Shown: positions 7,320-15,170, counted from the stretch's first letter. The stretch: 15,471 bases of DNA from Acidobacteriaceae bacterium (GCA_031296355.1 JARLFX010000047.1:1-15471), one strand, 5' to 3'. Numbers and translations: made by a program. The notes: a model not told the origin generated them from the sequence alone.

Positions 7320-8213
7320 ATCGACTGGGATGACGTTCGCTACTTTCTTGCCGTCGCGCGCGGAGGCTCGGTGCGAGCCGCGGCCGAGCGCCTCGCGGTG
7401 AACCACGCGACCGTGCTGCGGCGTATCGCCCAGCTCGAGGCACGTCTCGGGGTCCAAGTCTTCGAAAAGCTGCCTTCGGGCTACCGCATGACGGAAGCGG
7501 GCGAGGAGGTGCTGGAATTTGCGGAGCAAATGGAAGTGTCGTCGCATTTGCTGGAAACACGAATCTTCGGGCGCGATCAGAGCGCGAGCGGACTTTTGCG
7601 GGTGACGCTGCCGCCCTTCCTCGCGACACATCTGCTCATGCCGGACCTCGCCGATTTCGCGCGTCTGCATCCTGGCATCGAGATGGAAGTCATATCAACC
7701 GGCGAGGTCGCGAATCTGACTAACCGGGACGCCGATGTCGCGATCCGCGTGGTCGTCGACCGTAAGACCCTGCCGCTCAATCTTCACGGCTTGAAGGGGC
7801 CGGAGTTTTCCGGCGGCATCTACATGTCCCGCGATCGGCTGGAAGCGTGGCGTGCAGGTGTGCATGATCCCCTCCGTTGGATCGTCATCAACAATCACGG
7901 AATTCCGGACTGGGCTCGGGAGAGCGAAATTCACACCACGGAGATTCCGTTCAGGACCCCGGACGCCGAGGCACAGATCGCTGCGGCACGGCAAGGGATC
8001 GGAATGACGAAACTGCCGTGTTTCGTCGGAGATGCCGACCCCCTGCTGGTGCATGTGCCGGGCACCGATCTGCACATGCATGGAACGCTCTGGCTTCTCA
8101 CGCAGGGGGAGACACGCAAGACGAAGCGCGTGCGGCTCTTCACTGAGTTCGTATCCCGCAGGCTCGCCGCGTACGCTCCGCTTCTCGCGGGGCTGTCCAT
8201 ATCGCGCGACTGA
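7317..8213 (+). CDS. LysR-family transcriptional regulator
   Basis: The protein has 298 residues, the standard length. The winged helix-turn-helix covers about residues 1-60 (MIDWDDVRYFLAVARGGSVR, then AAAERLAVNHATVLRRIAQL and EARLGVQVFEK). It is followed by the linker helix and a periplasmic-binding-like effector domain (about 90-290). The start at 7317 matches where LysR proteins normally begin. A GTG at 7236 in frame would add 27 residues that do not fit the family. The effector is unknown. The gene is divergent from the SDR gene, the classic arrangement in which the regulator controls its neighbour and often itself. G+C is high here (75% counted over 7381-7440). Confidence 0.93.
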   Translation: MIDWDDVRYFLAVARGGSVRAAAERLAVNHATVLRRIAQLEARLGVQVFEKLPSGYRMTEAGEEVLEFAEQMEVSSHLLETRIFGRDQSASGLLRVTLPPFLATHLLMPDLADFARLHPGIEMEVISTGEVANLTNRDADVAIRVVVDRKTLPLNLHGLKGPEFSGGIYMSRDRLEAWRAGVHDPLRWIVINNHGIPDWARESEIHTTEIPFRTPDAEAQIAAARQGIGMTKLPCFVGDADPLLVHVPGTDLHMHGTLWLLTQGETRKTKRVRLFTEFVSRRLAAYAPLLAGLSISRD

Positions 8214-8463
8214 CGCCCGGCAGGCTGATGCGCCCAGGCCGAATGAATGATCCAATATGGGTCACCAAGGAATGACGGGATTTCTATTTTTTCCCCGAAG
8301 ACCTGACATTCCGCTTTCCACCCAAGGTCGCCAGCTGGTGGCGCGGAAGCTCGTGCCGAGTTTCGGGACGCCCGGCCTAAAACAAGGTGATGACCGGCCC
8401 ATCATGCAGTAACGATCATGCTGGCACCCAATGAGGGGCGCTTACGATTAGGAGACCGGATCA

Positions 8464-9108
8464 GTGGACATAGCCTTTGCTGCCAAATTCCTGGGCGCGC
8501 TCTTCGCCATCATGAATCCATTCATCAACCTGCCGTTCTTTCTTGCCATGACCGCCGATCGCACCGTCGCCCAACAGCGTCAGTTGGCACTTCAGGTCGT
8601 CACCTACACGGCGGTGATGTGCGTCGCGATCTCGCTGGCGGGCAACCTCATCCTTGGCTTTTTCGGGATCTCGGTGAATGCCTTCCGCGTCGCCGGCGGC
8701 CTTGTGCTGCTTGGTATTGCCTTTTCAATGCTCAATGGCCACCCGATCACTGCCCATGAGCGTGGCGAGCATGAGAAGCAGGCAGATCCCGGGCCGGATG
8801 CTGCGGATGACGGCATCGCCTTCTATCCAATGACCTTTCCCCTCATCGTCGGCCCAGGCACAATCGCCACGCTGATCATCTACATGGCCCAGGCCAGCGG
8901 CACCGGCGAATATACTGCCTACGCCGCGGTCGTCGCGGCGCTGATCGTCACACTCTTCGTGGTGCTCTATTTCGCCGCCTCGATCGGCAAGCTGCTCTCT
9001 GCGCGGATGCGCGTCATCATGACCCGCCTGATGGGCATGATCCTTGCCGCCATCGCCGTCGGCATGGTTGTGGATGGCCTGAAAACCCTGCTCCCGGGCC
9101 TCGCCTGA
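8464..9108 (+). CDS. MarC-family integral membrane protein
   Basis: The protein has 214 residues, usual for the family. The start is GTG at 8464 with AGGAG at 8450-8454. The N-terminal helix carries the family hallmark AIMNPFINLPFFLAMT (about 15-30). The central IVGPGTIATLIIY motif (about 129-141) is the second conserved block. A hydrophilic loop (about 93-118) rich in His, Glu and Asp lies between the two halves. About six membrane helices are visible. Despite the name, the E. coli founder was shown not to cause multiple antibiotic resistance, and the function of this family is not established. It lies 250 bases after the LysR gene and is probably a separate unit. Confidence 0.9.
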   Translation: MDIAFAAKFLGALFAIMNPFINLPFFLAMTADRTVAQQRQLALQVVTYTAVMCVAISLAGNLILGFFGISVNAFRVAGGLVLLGIAFSMLNGHPITAHERGEHEKQADPGPDAADDGIAFYPMTFPLIVGPGTIATLIIYMAQASGTGEYTAYAAVVAALIVTLFVVLYFAASIGKLLSARMRVIMTRLMGMILAAIAVGMVVDGLKTLLPGLA

Positions 9109-9137
9109 TTGAAACCATGACCGTTGGACGAAGCCGC

Positions 9138-10376
9138 TCAAGTTGGCCGATGCCAGCACGGCAGCGCGGTTTTTATGGCCGCCTGAAACGGCTCCCGGCC
9201 AGAAGCACATGGCTGTGCCACCAGCTTGCCGAGTTCGCCCACGGCCCAGTCGAGCGCTGCCATCTCGCGCGATGCCACAAGAAGATATTTTACCGCGTCT
9301 GCAGCTTCCGCCGGCCTCGGATCATACCCATCGCCGTTAAGAAAGCTGGATAGAGCAAGCAGCGCGACAGTGGCAGCGAATTTTGGCTCCTTGCCAAGAA
9401 AATCCCGTGCCGCGCGCAACAATGTCGACGGATCTGCGCCGTATGCGGCGGCACACTCGATGGCGATATCGAAAAATCCGGCATCCTTCGCGGCAGCGAA
9501 CCATTTTCCTTTATCGCCACGGGTTTCGATCAGATCCAGCAGCATCCGGCGACGGTCGCGGTCGGGGTAGGCGCGGATCAGCGCGCGATAGACGGCGAGG
9601 TTCGTTGTGCCATTGGCGGCGCGCAGGCCGTAACTTTGATACGCCTCATCCGAGCGGCCTTGTTCGATCAACAGGGCTTCACAAAACCGATTGATGGAAA
9701 GTTCGTAGTAGCCGGGATTTGTCTTGCTGCGCGCGGCTTCGGCAAAGGCGATCGCGGCTTCCCACAAACCTTGACGCACCAAAGCCTCGGCGCCGAATCG
9801 ATGGTCGGGCCAGAATTTTACTCGGTGGGTGGCAAGCAGCTCTTGAAGCTCATCGTAACGGCCACGTTCCAGCAGGCAGGATAAGCAGATGGAGGTGCCT
9901 GTGACATACGAGAAATTTTGATGGTCCGCCCAGGCACGACGCACCATTTCGAGCATGAGGTCAGTATATTCGTCCATCAAATCTGGATATTGCGCGATTT
10001 CGCCCCAGCGCTCTTCGAGTGGCGACAGATAGTCGACGCCGTCGTTCTGGATGGCCTCGAATAATCGCGCCAGCCATTTGCTTCTGGTGGCGCGGTCCGC
10101 CGGTGCCGCGATAAGAATCGGGATCAGCTCGTTCAGGGTACGAAAGACCGCAGAACCAAGGGCGCCAGACGAGCTATCGATTTCCTGGAAACTTGGCCAG
10201 ATGCGCTCGGCCAGCGACACGACGCCGTCGCCCGCCAGGACAGGATCGGACTTTGCAACAGACCTGATTTCGGTGGCGGCTTCCTTGAGCCGGGTGATGG
10301 CAAGGCTTGACCCGCTCCAGCCATAGGCATTGGTCCGAAACTTCGCCTTGAATTGCCACTTTCGAACGGCTGCCAT
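9138..10376 (-). CDS. DUF6880-like helical-repeat protein
   Basis: The protein has 412 residues from the ATG at 10376, chosen because GAGG lies eight bases upstream. The frame continues upstream to 10418 without a ribosome site. The whole protein is alpha-helical and TPR-like: SPLEERWGEIAQYPDLMDEY, CLLERGRYDELQELLATHR, GLWEAAIAFAEAARS, EQGRSDEAYQSYGLRA and GKWFAAAKDAGFFDIAIECA. The order and wording of these blocks recall DUF6880, a family of unknown function. There is no signal peptide or membrane segment, so it should be cytoplasmic. The gene converges with the MarC-family gene, leaving 29 bases between the stops. Confidence 0.72.
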   Translation of the reverse strand: MAAVRKWQFKAKFRTNAYGWSGSSLAITRLKEAATEIRSVAKSDPVLAGDGVVSLAERIWPSFQEIDSSSGALGSAVFRTLNELIPILIAAPADRATRSKWLARLFEAIQNDGVDYLSPLEERWGEIAQYPDLMDEYTDLMLEMVRRAWADHQNFSYVTGTSICLSCLLERGRYDELQELLATHRVKFWPDHRFGAEALVRQGLWEAAIAFAEAARSKTNPGYYELSINRFCEALLIEQGRSDEAYQSYGLRAANGTTNLAVYRALIRAYPDRDRRRMLLDLIETRGDKGKWFAAAKDAGFFDIAIECAAAYGADPSTLLRAARDFLGKEPKFAATVALLALSSFLNGDGYDPRPAEAADAVKYLLVASREMAALDWAVGELGKLVAQPCASGREPFQAAIKTALPCWHRPT

Positions 10377-10489
10377 TATTTCTGCCTCATGACACCTTGC
10401 CAGGGAGATTACAGACACGCTGTAGCTGTGGGTACCGCGCGTTCAATACGCTAATCGCTATTTCCAGGAAATCTTAGCCGCCACCCTGG

Positions 10490-10687
10490 TTACATCACCT
10501 TCAACAACCTGCCGATCAGTGCCAGCGCCGCCAATACCATCACCAGGATCAGTAATCCAGTTCCGTCTTCTCGACGCATTGCACCACGCATCAGGCTAAT
10601 CAGCGAACGGTTATGAACCTGACAACCATTCCACGATGTCTTAGCCTGCCGTGGCTTTTGAATTGGTCGGCGAGGTTCGCGGCTCAT
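10490..10687 (-). CDS. possible small membrane protein
   Basis: This is a 65-residue frame with a basic N-terminal half and a single hydrophobic C-terminal helix (GTGLLILVMVLAALALIGRL). The helix is the main sign of a real gene. An internal ATG would give a 29-residue protein that begins MRREDG and is almost all helix. No good Shine-Dalgarno precedes the ATG at 10687. It lies upstream of the DUF6880-like gene on the same strand, in a gap of about 530 bases (10419-10947) that otherwise holds only a tandem duplication. Confidence 0.3.
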   Translation of the reverse strand: MSREPRRPIQKPRQAKTSWNGCQVHNRSLISLMRGAMRREDGTGLLILVMVLAALALIGRLLKVM

Positions 10688-10794
10688 GGTCTCAGGGCTT
10701 CCATTGTTTTGGTCTCAGCAAACCATGAAGTGGGCGGCTATTGAAGTGCTGGTAGATCGCCATTCTCGTCGCGCCCACCAGGATGGCGGTTTGG

Positions 10795-10828
10795 CCGGGT
10801 GGCCTTGTATCCCGGGTGGCCTTGTATC
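10795..10828. repeat. tandem duplication, 2 x 17 bases
   Basis: The unit CCGGGTGGCCTTGTATC occurs twice in perfect head-to-tail order. It lies in non-coding DNA about 120 bases upstream of the DUF2237 gene. Both copies are identical, so the duplication is probably recent. Confidence 0.9.
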
Positions 10829-10947
10829 TGGCAAAACCATGCCGATGCCTTATGTTAGGATTGGGAACCTATATCATATTCCGGCATGGGGAACCGCATG
10901 TCATGATGGGTGCCGAAGGGCCGCCCTCATGCTCAAGGAGAAGTTGA

Positions 10948-11352
10948 ATGCCTTTGGATGTCGGTGGCGGCGGTGGACGGCGACAGAGCTCGTTAAACGT
11001 GCTGGGGACCATGCTGGAGCCCTGTTCGTATGACCCTATCACCGGATTCTACCGCGATGGATGCTGTGCCACTGGGCCGGAGGATGCCGGCAGCCATACG
11101 GTTTGCGTTGAAATGACGGAGGCGTTCCTGGCCATCAGCAAGGCGCAGGGGAATGATCTCAGCACATCAAGGCCAGAATATGGGTTTGTCGGACTGAAGG
11201 CCGGTGATCGGTGGTGTCTATGTGCACCGCGCTGGCATGAGGCTTTTCTGGCAGGAGTCGCACCGCGGGTTTTTCTCCGGGCGACAGAGATGAGTGCATT
11301 GCAATGGTGCAGCCTGGACGACCTGAAAAAGTTCGCGGTAGATTTGGCCTAA
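10948..11352 (+). CDS. DUF2237-family protein
   Basis: The protein has 134 residues, close to the family's usual length of about 120-130. AGGAG at 10936-10940 is correctly spaced before the ATG. After a glycine-rich leader of about 15 residues, the conserved family sequence runs LNVLGTMLEPCSYDPITGFY, RDGCCATGPEDAGSHTVCVE, GNDLSTSRPEYGFVGLKAGD and RWCLCAPRWHEAF. Several conserved Cys (in EPC, GCC, TVC and WCLC) and His residues could bind metal, but the function of this widespread family is not known. It is predicted to be soluble and cytoplasmic. It appears monocistronic and converges with the H1-like gene. Confidence 0.9.
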   Translation: MPLDVGGGGGRRQSSLNVLGTMLEPCSYDPITGFYRDGCCATGPEDAGSHTVCVEMTEAFLAISKAQGNDLSTSRPEYGFVGLKAGDRWCLCAPRWHEAFLAGVAPRVFLRATEMSALQWCSLDDLKKFAVDLA

Positions 11353-11439
11353 GAGGTAGCGAGTGCGTCACAGTGATGCCGTTATGGCCGGCGCCGCATA
11401 ATCAGTTAAGCGACACCGGCCAATATCATTCAGATAGAT

Positions 11440-11892
11440 TTATTCCTCGCCGGCGGTTTCGTCAGCTACCGGCGCAAGATCATCAGATTCATCCGGCACG
11501 ACATCGCCCTTTGCGGCAGCCTTACGGCCACGCTTTTTCACAACAGGCTTTGCTGCAGCGGCAGCTTGCTTGGCAGGCTTAACCTGGCCTGCAACCTTCT
11601 TCTCCATCTGAGCCACCGTCGCCTCGAGCTCTGCAATCTGTGCCGCAGACGCCTTGGCGGCCTTTACCGCCTCACGGCTCTTGGTACGCAACGTGACAAT
11701 CGTTTTTTGTGCCTTTTCCAGCTGAACCCGGAGCTCATCTTTGCTCATCACCGGCGCTTTGACCGCTACTGGTTTCTTTACGGGAGCTGCGGTTTTAACA
11801 ACCTTAGTCGTTTTCGACGCGGCAGGTTTACGGCCTGGCTTGATGGCTTTGGCTGCTGGTTTGGCGGTTTTCTTTGGTGCGGCTTTCGCCAT
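11440..11892 (-). CDS. histone H1-like Ala/Lys-rich DNA-binding protein
   Basis: The protein has 150 residues from the ATG at 11892, with AAGGAA about ten bases upstream. The N-terminal 45 residues are Lys/Ala/Pro repeats of the eukaryotic H1-tail type (AAPKKTAKPAAKAIKPGRKP). Residues about 50-100 form a helical, probably coiled-coil segment (DELRVQLEKAQKTIVTLRTK, then IAELEATVAQMEKKVAG). A second basic block with VVKKRGRKAAAKG follows, and the end is acidic (DESDD, ETAGEE). KPGRKP and KKRGRK resemble AT-hook cores, which insert in the minor groove. Low-complexity proteins of this sort act as nucleoid-associated or regulatory DNA binders in several bacteria (for example AlgP-like and Hc1-like proteins). 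The specific role here is unknown. An alternative start at 12000 adds residues unlike the rest. Confidence 0.75.
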   Translation of the reverse strand: MAKAAPKKTAKPAAKAIKPGRKPAASKTTKVVKTAAPVKKPVAVKAPVMSKDELRVQLEKAQKTIVTLRTKSREAVKAAKASAAQIAELEATVAQMEKKVAGQVKPAKQAAAAAKPVVKKRGRKAAAKGDVVPDESDDLAPVADETAGEE

Positions 11893-12368
11893 GATTCGGC
11901 ATTCCTTTATTGCATTAGCTATTCGATTGTCTGCCAAACATTTTGGATGAAATGTCGGCGGGTGCAACTCATACAATATTGACCAGTGATTGGAAACCAT
12001 ATTGCCGTTGTCGCGGCGATACCATCAGAATGAATTTGAGTTTCTTGAACCGCGTGATGCAATAATATCCCCGCAGTGTGGTTAAACCTGGCGGGGTTAA
12101 TCGGCATGGTACGACCACGCTGTTTGCCGTCCTCAACGTACTGGACGGCAAAGTTGATGGCCGCTGCCGGCACAAACACCGGCACCTGGAGTATATTCGC
12201 TTTCTCAACGCGGTTGGCGACCATGCCGAGCGGTAAGCAAGTCCATGCCATCGTCGACTTTCAACTTCACGCCGATAATGGCGACGACAAAGCGGGAGAA
12301 GTCACGTTACGCTGCGGAGAGCACGAATGATAGCAGAGCTACCTCTACTAAAGACATGCCCAGTGAAC
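11893..12368. other. gap without a supported gene
   Basis: This stretch lies between the AIPR stop and the H1-like start. On the minus strand a frame of 110 codons (12251-11919) is open and ends 26 bases before the H1-like start. It lacks a ribosome site and its product matches nothing I know. Directly after the AIPR stop, a run of 16 codons reads MSLVEVALLSFVLSAA and then stops. The pieces could be remains of a decayed gene, but I cannot name one. Confidence 0.4.
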
Positions 12369-14033
12369 TCAGGCCAACAACATGCCAAAGGATGCGGCTT
12401 TATCTCGCGCGACATCCTTCTTGTAACTGGTCAATAACTTGCCCCTAAGTTCTGCAATCTTGTTTGGACTTTTTAGGTCGCCTTTATAGTCAAAGCTGTC
12501 ACCCAGTTCCTTCACTTCATAGTTCAAATCAACCACGAGAGTTTTTAAAACCTCAGATACTGCATCACAAAATTTCTGATCCAACCCATTATCAAAAACC
12601 CCTCGCGGGTTCTGCATTAGCCTTCGAGAAGTTTCGTCCTCTTGAATCAAGCTAAAAATGCAGGAGAGCACAAAGAATCTTGTAAGCCCATATTTTGAAA
12701 GTGGTTTGTATTCGATCCTTTCCGCCGCAGCCTCAACACGTCCCATAATTTTATGAAGGAGAACGATTCTCCACGCATTGACTGCTGGACGTGCAAAAAT
12801 CTCAGCATATTTCTCATCAAATAGCTTGTAGACCTGATGACAAGAGTAGGGCTCTCCCAGATCACTGGCAAGCAGGAGCCGTCCGGCCTCTTCATTGGTG
12901 ATAATCTCCGCATCTTCGCGCCACTTCTCACCTCGCTTTATTTCAAAGTCGAATTTACCACCAGAAATTATTTTCATTTCTTCTTTAAGTCGAATCTGGA
13001 CTTCGTTGTTCGACTTTAAATCTCTTGGCTTTATTGCATTTTGATTGTTACTATTTACGGTTATTTTTCTCGCAAGAGAAGTATCATCAAGCTCGACCAC
13101 TTTGACCAATACCCGCAAGTCGTCCGTCAAATTTCCCGATGATTTCTTGAATGTAGAGATGCTCTGCGCCCCATTCACGACAACGTAATTTTCAATGACA
13201 ATCTTTTCGTCTTTGTATTCAGACTTTGAGCAAAGAATTGTAATTCCATTGTGGTATAAAGGAAAATTTTTATGCTCTCCTTTATCCTTTATGCTTTCCG
13301 TAAGGGAATTGTTGACTTTGGTGTTTCCCAATGAGAGCCGAACATTCTGCGAGAATAGCGTGCCGTCATCAATGCCAGACATCATGACAAGCTCCGATGC
13401 CTTCGCAAGAAAAATATAACTAGTCGCTTTAGCTCCTATCTGGATTTTCATGGGTTCGACATAGCTAGCGTCCAAGGCGAAGCTTTCATCAACACCGCCC
13501 TCACTCTCGATATCGATAAACTCAGAGCAAATTCTAATTCGATCGTAAGCTCGGATGTTTCCAGCCTGATCTAGAAACTCTCGCCCGTTCGCATCGAGAG
13601 GCAAGTTAGTCACAAATCCTCCGACGACGCGATACCCCTTGTCAACGAGATCGGCGACATGTTCGCGCTGAAGAATTTTCTTCAGGTCTTCGTTGCCTCC
13701 ACCATTTTGAAGAGATTCAACCGCTGTGCGGTCTTTAAACTGGGTCAATGTACCCGCGAGTTCGCGCAGAGGAGCGTCCCCGACTGTGGCTTCTTTTTGA
13801 CGAAGCTTCCCCTGCAGAATAATTATTTCTTCTTGGTCGTGGTCAACGTATATACCGTCGATGCCTCTGTCATTTGGTCGATCACAAATCGAATCATCGG
13901 CATCAACGGAATCAAGGCGAAAGATGTTTTCCAAGAACCAGTTTAGGAAAGAAACTGATTCACCGCGCCCCTTGCCGGAGTACGACGCGACAAGTTCGGT
14001 GAGGTTGCTATACTGAAGATCGTCAGGGATCAT
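12369..14033 (-). CDS. AIPR-family (abortive infection phage resistance) protein with PD-(D/E)xK-like N-terminus
   Basis: The protein has 554 residues, with AAGGA about a dozen bases before the ATG. The N-terminal part resembles a restriction-endonuclease-like fold: upstream acidic residues (Glu25, Glu35), then DRGIDGIYVDHD with Asp59, and IIILQGK with Gln74 and Lys76. This is the D...QxK variant of the PD-(D/E)xK site seen in Mrr-type nucleases. The AIPR core follows: LFSQNVRLSLGNTKVN (226-241), FPLYHNGITILC (257-268) and VVNGAQS (285-291). AIPR proteins are linked to phage resistance and often lie beside restriction or phosphorothioation systems. Here the gene stands alone, with no methylase or helicase within 3 kb on either side. 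G+C is low (30% counted over 13201-13260), unlike the flanking genes, so I infer acquisition by transfer. The nuclease assignment rests on motif reading only. Confidence 0.85.
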   Translation of the reverse strand: MIPDDLQYSNLTELVASYSGKGRGESVSFLNWFLENIFRLDSVDADDSICDRPNDRGIDGIYVDHDQEEIIILQGKLRQKEATVGDAPLRELAGTLTQFKDRTAVESLQNGGGNEDLKKILQREHVADLVDKGYRVVGGFVTNLPLDANGREFLDQAGNIRAYDRIRICSEFIDIESEGGVDESFALDASYVEPMKIQIGAKATSYIFLAKASELVMMSGIDDGTLFSQNVRLSLGNTKVNNSLTESIKDKGEHKNFPLYHNGITILCSKSEYKDEKIVIENYVVVNGAQSISTFKKSSGNLTDDLRVLVKVVELDDTSLARKITVNSNNQNAIKPRDLKSNNEVQIRLKEEMKIISGGKFDFEIKRGEKWREDAEIITNEEAGRLLLASDLGEPYSCHQVYKLFDEKYAEIFARPAVNAWRIVLLHKIMGRVEAAAERIEYKPLSKYGLTRFFVLSCIFSLIQEDETSRRLMQNPRGVFDNGLDQKFCDAVSEVLKTLVVDLNYEVKELGDSFDYKGDLKSPNKIAELRGKLLTSYKKDVARDKAASFGMLLA

Positions 14034-14309
14034 TCAACCGAAGTCCTTTCTCAAGTTCGTCGCAGAGCCAGCCACAGGATGGGTGAGCGAAGCGTTACCC
14101 ATCGCTTTCGCACCGCGCCCCGTTTGATCGGTTGCGCCGCACTTGCCCATCTTACGAATCTTTGGCCACTTCGCCAATGACCGCTTTTTTAGCCGGACGC
14201 TCGAAACCCGCCCGTCCCCTCCCGGCCCGGTCTCGTCATAAGGCGAATGTCCGGTATCCGCTTTCCTTGGCCATAAGCTGACCGGCAGAAATCCACCCCA
14301 TGGCGGAGT
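14034..14309. other. spacer between AIPR gene and repeat cluster
   Basis: No supported gene. A minus-strand frame (14034-14327) is open but reads as low-quality Arg/Gly-rich sequence that incorporates two repeats, so I treat it as chance. The stretch holds the ribosome site of the AIPR gene and a palindrome described separately, and has higher G+C than the AIPR gene. Confidence 0.5.
14078..14103. repeat. palindromic element upstream of the AIPR gene
   Basis: The arms GATGGGT (14078-14084) and ACCCATC (14097-14103) are perfect inverted repeats enclosing GAGCGAAGCGTT. The structure looks like dispersed REP-like palindromes of environmental bacteria, but only one copy is in this window. It lies about 45 bases upstream of the AIPR start codon, so it could also affect that gene's expression. 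Confidence 0.6.
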
Positions 14310-14356
14310 TTCAAACTGGCCCACCACCGAATAGTTTGGTAGTGGGTCAGTTTGAA
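14310..14356. repeat. inverted pair of 22-base repeats (copies A and B)
   Basis: Copy B (14335-14356) begins TTTGGTAGTGGGTCAGTTTG. Copy A (14310-14331) is its inverted form with three mismatches in 22. They are separated by three bases, so they form a long stem if transcribed. Head-to-head copies like these look like abutting termini of a transposable element, possibly of IS21 type, but I cannot confirm the family. Confidence 0.8.
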
Positions 14357-14357
14357 C

Positions 14358-14588
14358 TTACTGCTCTTTTTCGTATGCAAGGCGAACGACCCATTTGGTG
14401 CCCAGTAAGAGCAGCAATCCAACAACAAGGTAGATTACTGCCCTCGTAGCTTCCATTGTTACAGGCGCACCGCGCCATAAGGGGTCCGTTGCCCAATAAA
14501 TTGCCAATGTTGCGTCAAGAACAGCCCACACCAAGCAAATGACACCTATTATTCGCAGAACGATGCCAAAAACGTCTTTCGCCTGCAT
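14358..14588 (-). CDS. small two-helix membrane protein
   Basis: The protein has 76 residues, with AGGAG six bases upstream of the ATG at 14588. Two membrane helices are clear: about residues 8-31 (GIVLRIIGVICLVWAVLDAT) and 49-68 (RAVIYLVVGLLLLLGTKWVV). The short loop between them carries charged and Pro residues (TDPLWRGAPVTME). The end is charged (AYEKEQ). I recognise no family. The stop codon lies one base from repeat copy B, and copy C lies 48 bases upstream of the start, so the gene exactly fills the space between two direct repeats and looks like cargo. Confidence 0.7.
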   Translation of the reverse strand: MQAKDVFGIVLRIIGVICLVWAVLDATLAIYWATDPLWRGAPVTMEATRAVIYLVVGLLLLLGTKWVVRLAYEKEQ

Positions 14589-14636
14589 GATCGTCTCCTA
14601 GTTTACGGAGCTATAGTAGGCCATAGGGCTGCAATA

Positions 14637-14658
14637 TTTGGTAGTGAGTCAGTTTGAA
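14637..14658. repeat. third copy (C) of the 22-base repeat, direct to copy B
   Basis: TTTGGTAGTGAGTCAGTTTG plus AA differs from copy B by one base in 22 and has the same orientation. Copies B and C bound a 324-base unit that contains the small membrane protein gene. Confidence 0.9.
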
Positions 14659-14911
14659 ATCTTCTTCTAAAGAATGCCTATGCTCGGCATTGTTTGGTGT
14701 CCGCGAGGATGAGATCTGGCTTAAAGGTTACCGTCTGGCAGCCGCCTTCTACATCCATGTGCTGCGCCCATTATTCTGGTTGGGCCTTTTGGATGAATAC
14801 AAGGTCGGCGAGAGGCTGAGACGGCGGGAACTGTTCACCAAGACGCCATTGTGGCCAGTGACCTTCGGACTGGGGACGGACGGCGATGTACAACCGACGA
14901 CCCGTCATTGA
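14659..14911 (+). pseudogene. 5'-truncated fragment of an unidentified gene
   Basis: An open frame runs out of repeat copy C and ends with TGA at 14909-14911. From about the 15th codon the product looks like real protein: LFGVREDEIWLKGYRLAAAF, YIHVLRPLFWLGLLDEYKVG and FTKTPLWPVTFGL. It resembles the C-terminus of a conserved hypothetical protein but I cannot name it. The only start available is a TTG inside the repeat with no ribosome site, so I infer that the insertion of the repeat unit removed the 5' part of the gene. Confidence 0.4.
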
Positions 14912-15170
14912 TAGAGGATATGAGAGTGACCGTGAGCATTCAGGGAATGCCGTATGCAGCTAAGGTTTGACTGCGGTCGCTTTGAGCGAATGGCAGAGCT
15001 CCAGCAGCAGAACTGACAGGCCCGTAGATGACCAAGATGGGCGCAAACTAGCGGTAGAAGACTCAAAGGGGCGGCAATGGTGGTCTGTCACCATAAGCGT
15101 GGATTGAAGCGTCTACACTCGGAGTCGCCGTGGCAATCCAAGTCTGAATATCCTTAGCCCAGGAACACCA
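14912..15170. other. non-coding stretch before the att-like cluster
   Basis: No supported gene on either strand. The short frames present have no ribosome sites and atypical composition. An integrase gene, which would be expected beside a tRNA-linked island end, is not here. Confidence 0.5.

Noticed and set aside
10795..10828. Start of a CRISPR array
   Set aside because: Only two head-to-tail copies with no spacer between them.
10686..11033. 115-codon plus-strand frame upstream of and overlapping the DUF2237 gene
   Set aside because: It runs through the 17-base tandem duplication and overlaps the true gene in another frame; no ribosome site.
11385..11422. Inverted pair TGGCCGG/CCGGCCA between the convergent DUF2237 and H1-like genes as a terminator
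   Set aside because: The loop is 24 bases and there is no convincing T tract on either side, so I do not call a terminator.
11919..12251. 110-codon minus-strand frame upstream of the H1-like gene
   Set aside because: It has no ribosome site and no family resemblance, so it is reported only as part of the gap description.
14034..14327. 97-codon minus-strand frame upstream of the AIPR gene
   Set aside because: It is formed from a palindrome and a mobile-element-like repeat and has a low-complexity product, so it is unlikely to be a gene.
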